Shown: positions 7,127 to 8,127 of the stretch, one piece after another
Layout of the letters: the number at the start of each line of letters is the position of its first letter
Position numbering within the stretch: the stretch's first letter is position 1
From: CAYSBK01 sp964429265
GTDB lineage: Bacteria > Planctomycetota > Phycisphaerae > Sedimentisphaerales > Anaerobacaceae
NCBI GenBank assembly: GCA_964429265.1
Contig: CAYSBK010000109.1
Coordinates: 1-8,127 of the forward strand
Direction of reading: 5' to 3'
DNA length: 8,127 nt
The notes under the pieces: model-generated
Told to the model about the DNA's origin: nothing
The model's input: only the letters and a program-made list of their open reading frames with translations
Database searches by the model: none
Program-made: the position numbers and the translations under genes

Positions 7127-8127
7127 GTGGCGGTTCCGCAGTGGATGTGGCTCGTTTTCATTTTCGCGTTCGGATGCTGCGTGGGCAGTTTTCTGAACGT
7201 GGTTATCTACCGCCTGCCGCGTGATAAGTCGCTGGTGCGGCCCGGGTCGTCGTGCCCGGCGTGCGGGCATCGAATCCATTTCTACGACAACATACCGCTG
7301 GTTTCCTGGGTTGTGCTGCGGGGCAGGTGTCGATACTGCAAGAAGCCGATTTCGTTTCGGTACTTCGTGATTGAATTTGTGACGGGCGCGGCCTTCGTGG
7401 GGCTTTACCTGCTGTATTTCCGAAGCACGCTGCGAAGCGGCATACCGGCTTTTGCCGCGGGCGGCTGGCTCATCTACGCGGTCAGCGTGATCCTGGCGGC
7501 GGGGCTTATTGCGGCATCCGCGATTGACCTGGAGCTGTGGGTGATACCGATTTGCGCCTGCTGGTTCGTGACGGCGGCGGGGTTTGTGGCTGCGGCGGCA
7601 GCCGGCTATTTCATCGACCCGCAGCAAATCCGCCAGTTCGCGCTGTTGCCGGCGGCCTCGGCGACAAGCGGTGTGCTGGCCGTGGGGGCGGCGGTCGGCA
7701 TGGGTGTGGCACATTTGCTGTTATTAACAGGTGTGGTAAAAAGAAGTTACCTGTCCGAGGATTCACAGGATTCGCAACCGCCGCCGGCGCCGGCCGATGC
7801 CGAAGGGCACTTCAACCACCGCCTCGAGGCCCTGCGGGAGGTGTTGTTCCTGCTGCCGATTATCATCTGTTCGGCGGGGGGGTACCTGGTACTTCGGCAG
7901 TTGGAATCCGGGTGGAGCTGGTGGGTGGCGACGCTTTCGCGGTACCCGCTCGTATCGGGGTTTCTGGGGAGCCTGTGGGGATACTTCGTGGGCTGCGGGG
8001 TGGTGTGGGCGACACGAATTTTCGGGACGCTGCTGTTCGGCAGGGAGGCGATGGGTCTGGGCGATGTGCACCTGATGGGGGCCGCCGGCGCGGTCGTTGG
8101 GGCGTTGCTGATAGTACCGGCGTTTTT
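7127..8127 (+). CDS. Type IV prepilin peptidase (A24 family), 3' end beyond window
   Basis: Membrane aspartic peptidase (PilD/GspO/TcpJ type) that cleaves and usually N-methylates leader peptides of type IV pilins or type II secretion pseudopilins at the inner membrane. A GTG start at 7127 is preceded by AGGGAGG (7116-7122), 4 bases away; an in-frame ATG at 7145 has no Shine-Dalgarno. The 333 visible residues begin with a membrane segment containing the family motif GSFLNVVIYRLP (20-31). Two zinc-type CxxC pairs follow (C43/C46 and C68/C71) in the cytosolic methyltransferase-like domain. The first catalytic Asp is D134 (SAIDLELWVIP) and the second is D323 in GLGDVHL (320-326), the GxGD motif. 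Here they are 189 residues apart, compared with about 64 in TcpJ, with an inserted hydrophilic loop (about 205-236) and extra hydrophobic segments between. His replaces the usual Lys of GDxKL. The frame is open to the window end without a stop. Confidence 0.93.
   Translation, partial: MAVPQWMWLVFIFAFGCCVGSFLNVVIYRLPRDKSLVRPGSSCPACGHRIHFYDNIPLVSWVVLRGRCRYCKKPISFRYFVIEFVTGAAFVGLYLLYFRSTLRSGIPAFAAGGWLIYAVSVILAAGLIAASAIDLELWVIPICACWFVTAAGFVAAAAAGYFIDPQQIRQFALLPAASATSGVLAVGAAVGMGVAHLLLLTGVVKRSYLSEDSQDSQPPPAPADAEGHFNHRLEALREVLFLLPIIICSAGGYLVLRQLESGWSWWVATLSRYPLVSGFLGSLWGYFVGCGVVWATRIFGTLLFGREAMGLGDVHLMGAAGAVVGALLIVPAF

Noticed and set aside
7037..7714. 225-codon minus-strand open frame opposite the prepilin peptidase
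   Set aside because: The plus strand encodes the CxxC pairs and the first catalytic aspartate here; the minus translation is Arg/His/Asn-rich shadow.

Overview
The window looks like chromosomal DNA from a GC-rich member of the Planctomycetota, most likely a Phycisphaerae-type lineage. This is an inference from gene content: a large sigma-70 factor with extra N-terminal helix-turn-helix modules, a secreted FGE-like/sialidase-like fusion protein, a dockerin-like C-terminal tail, and a long prepilin peptidase. No rRNA or other taxonomic marker is present. The + strand carries more G than C in the lines I counted, including inside minus-strand genes.

Left part (1-2794), all minus strand. A 565-residue sigma-70-family factor occupies 35-1732. 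Upstream of it (1733-2131) is a mostly non-coding gap with a perfect 8-bp inverted repeat, a possible -10 element and a 52-codon reading frame ending in a dockerin-like calcium-binding motif, perhaps a remnant. A 220-residue protein of unknown function (2132-2794) has two CxxC pairs and a helical C-terminus.

Right part (2795-8127), all plus strand. A 371-bp divergent intergenic region holds a convincing promoter (TTGCGT, 17 bp, TATAAT) for argG (3166-4389, argininosuccinate synthase). After 44 bp comes a gene for an 869-residue exported protein combining an FGE-like domain, a four-Asp-box sialidase-like propeller and a C-terminal beta-sandwich-like domain (4434-7043). After another 83 bp comes a type IV prepilin peptidase (7127 to beyond the window end). 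The spacing and absence of obvious terminators allow co-transcription of these three, but their functions (arginine synthesis, extracellular glycan handling, pilin/pseudopilin processing) are not obviously linked.

I found no RNA gene, CRISPR array, insertion sequence or attachment site. I do not see a clear new multi-gene system. The most unusual items are the HTH-rich sigma factor with an inverted repeat at its likely promoter, the three-domain exported fusion with a cysteine-less FGE domain, the large insertion between the two catalytic aspartates of the prepilin peptidase, and the orphan dockerin-like tail.
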